DNA from: Flagellimonas oceani
GTDB lineage: Bacteria; Bacteroidota; Bacteroidia; Flavobacteriales; Flavobacteriaceae
DNA length: 64,000 nucleotides
Assembly (NCBI RefSeq): GCF_011068285.1
Contig: NZ_CP049616.1
Span: 3,926,001 to 3,990,000, forward strand
Reading direction: 5' to 3'
In this document: positions 63,552 to 64,000 of the stretch, in pieces
Numbering within the stretch: the stretch's first letter is position 1
Layout of the letters: each line of letters begins with the position of its first letter
The notes under the pieces: generated by a model
Database searches by the model: none
What the model saw: only the letters and a program-made list of their open reading frames with translations
What the model was told of the DNA's origin: nothing
Program-made: the position numbers and the translations under genes

Positions 63552-64000
<449 letters not shown>

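Overview
The window reads as chromosome of a marine Flavobacteriaceae-type bacterium (Bacteroidota). Reasons: several promoters carry the Bacteroidota -7 element TAnnTTTG in place of TATAAT. There is a gliding-motility lipoprotein (GldH), a C-terminal type IX secretion (T9SS) sorting domain, a sdhCAB set with a five-helix cytochrome b, a sufA-BCDSE-T cluster and many SCxx lipoproteins. The genus cannot be fixed from the sequence alone. No rRNA, tRNA, integrase, transposase or CRISPR array was seen.

Layout. 1-6.5 kb: the 5' part of trpS, a plsC-type acyltransferase, and three LytS-type sensor kinases on the minus strand; the middle one has a GAF domain and a decayed ATPase. 6.5-9.1 kb: a lipoprotein, an ECF sigma factor and an anti-sigma/beta-barrel hybrid. 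9-17 kb: housekeeping genes (recA, trhO, ricT-gldH-PBP1A, a two-subunit CoA transferase) and a 34-residue ORF with its own promoter and terminator. 17.4-19.5 kb: GNAT, a small unknown gene, an XRE/S24 repressor with a palindromic operator, and an orphan vsr. 19.6-23.5 kb: sdhC-sdhA-[four-helix-bundle gene]-sdhB. 24.7-27 kb: a LytTR regulator with its kinase. 27-36 kb: rimK, pepP, a cation transporter-like protein, an esterase, a HEFGH lipoprotein and brnQ. 36.4-45 kb: thiL and the Fe-S assembly cluster sufA-[four-helix-bundle gene]-sufB-C-D-S-E-sufT plus two small conserved genes.

45-60 kb is the accessory part. Three related surface lipoproteins (TIG plus Big_2 domains, then a beta-propeller-like repeat tail) lie among five blocks of composite intergenic repeats holding about 21 copies of a hairpin core. 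Two of the lipoprotein genes form an outward-facing inverted pair with almost identical promoters and 5' halves. The same stretch holds a DUF3078 protein, hflX, an endonuclease/exonuclease/phosphatase protein and a T9SS-sorted subtilase. 60-64 kb: a DEDDy exonuclease, ogt, a CBS/DUF21 protein, a beta-lactamase-fold hydrolase and the 3' part of hemB.

Best candidate for something undescribed: each of the three lipoprotein genes is preceded by two 9-bp direct repeats (CCGTCAATT) separated by exactly 12 bp, and then by exactly 28 bp to a TTnnTTTG box. That geometry is what LytTR-family regulators bind, and the window also encodes a LytTR regulator and four LytS-like proteins. I therefore propose, as inference, a LytS/LytTR-controlled surface-lipoprotein regulon. 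A second candidate is a pair of four-helix-bundle genes inserted into two core operons and flanked by repeated short words.
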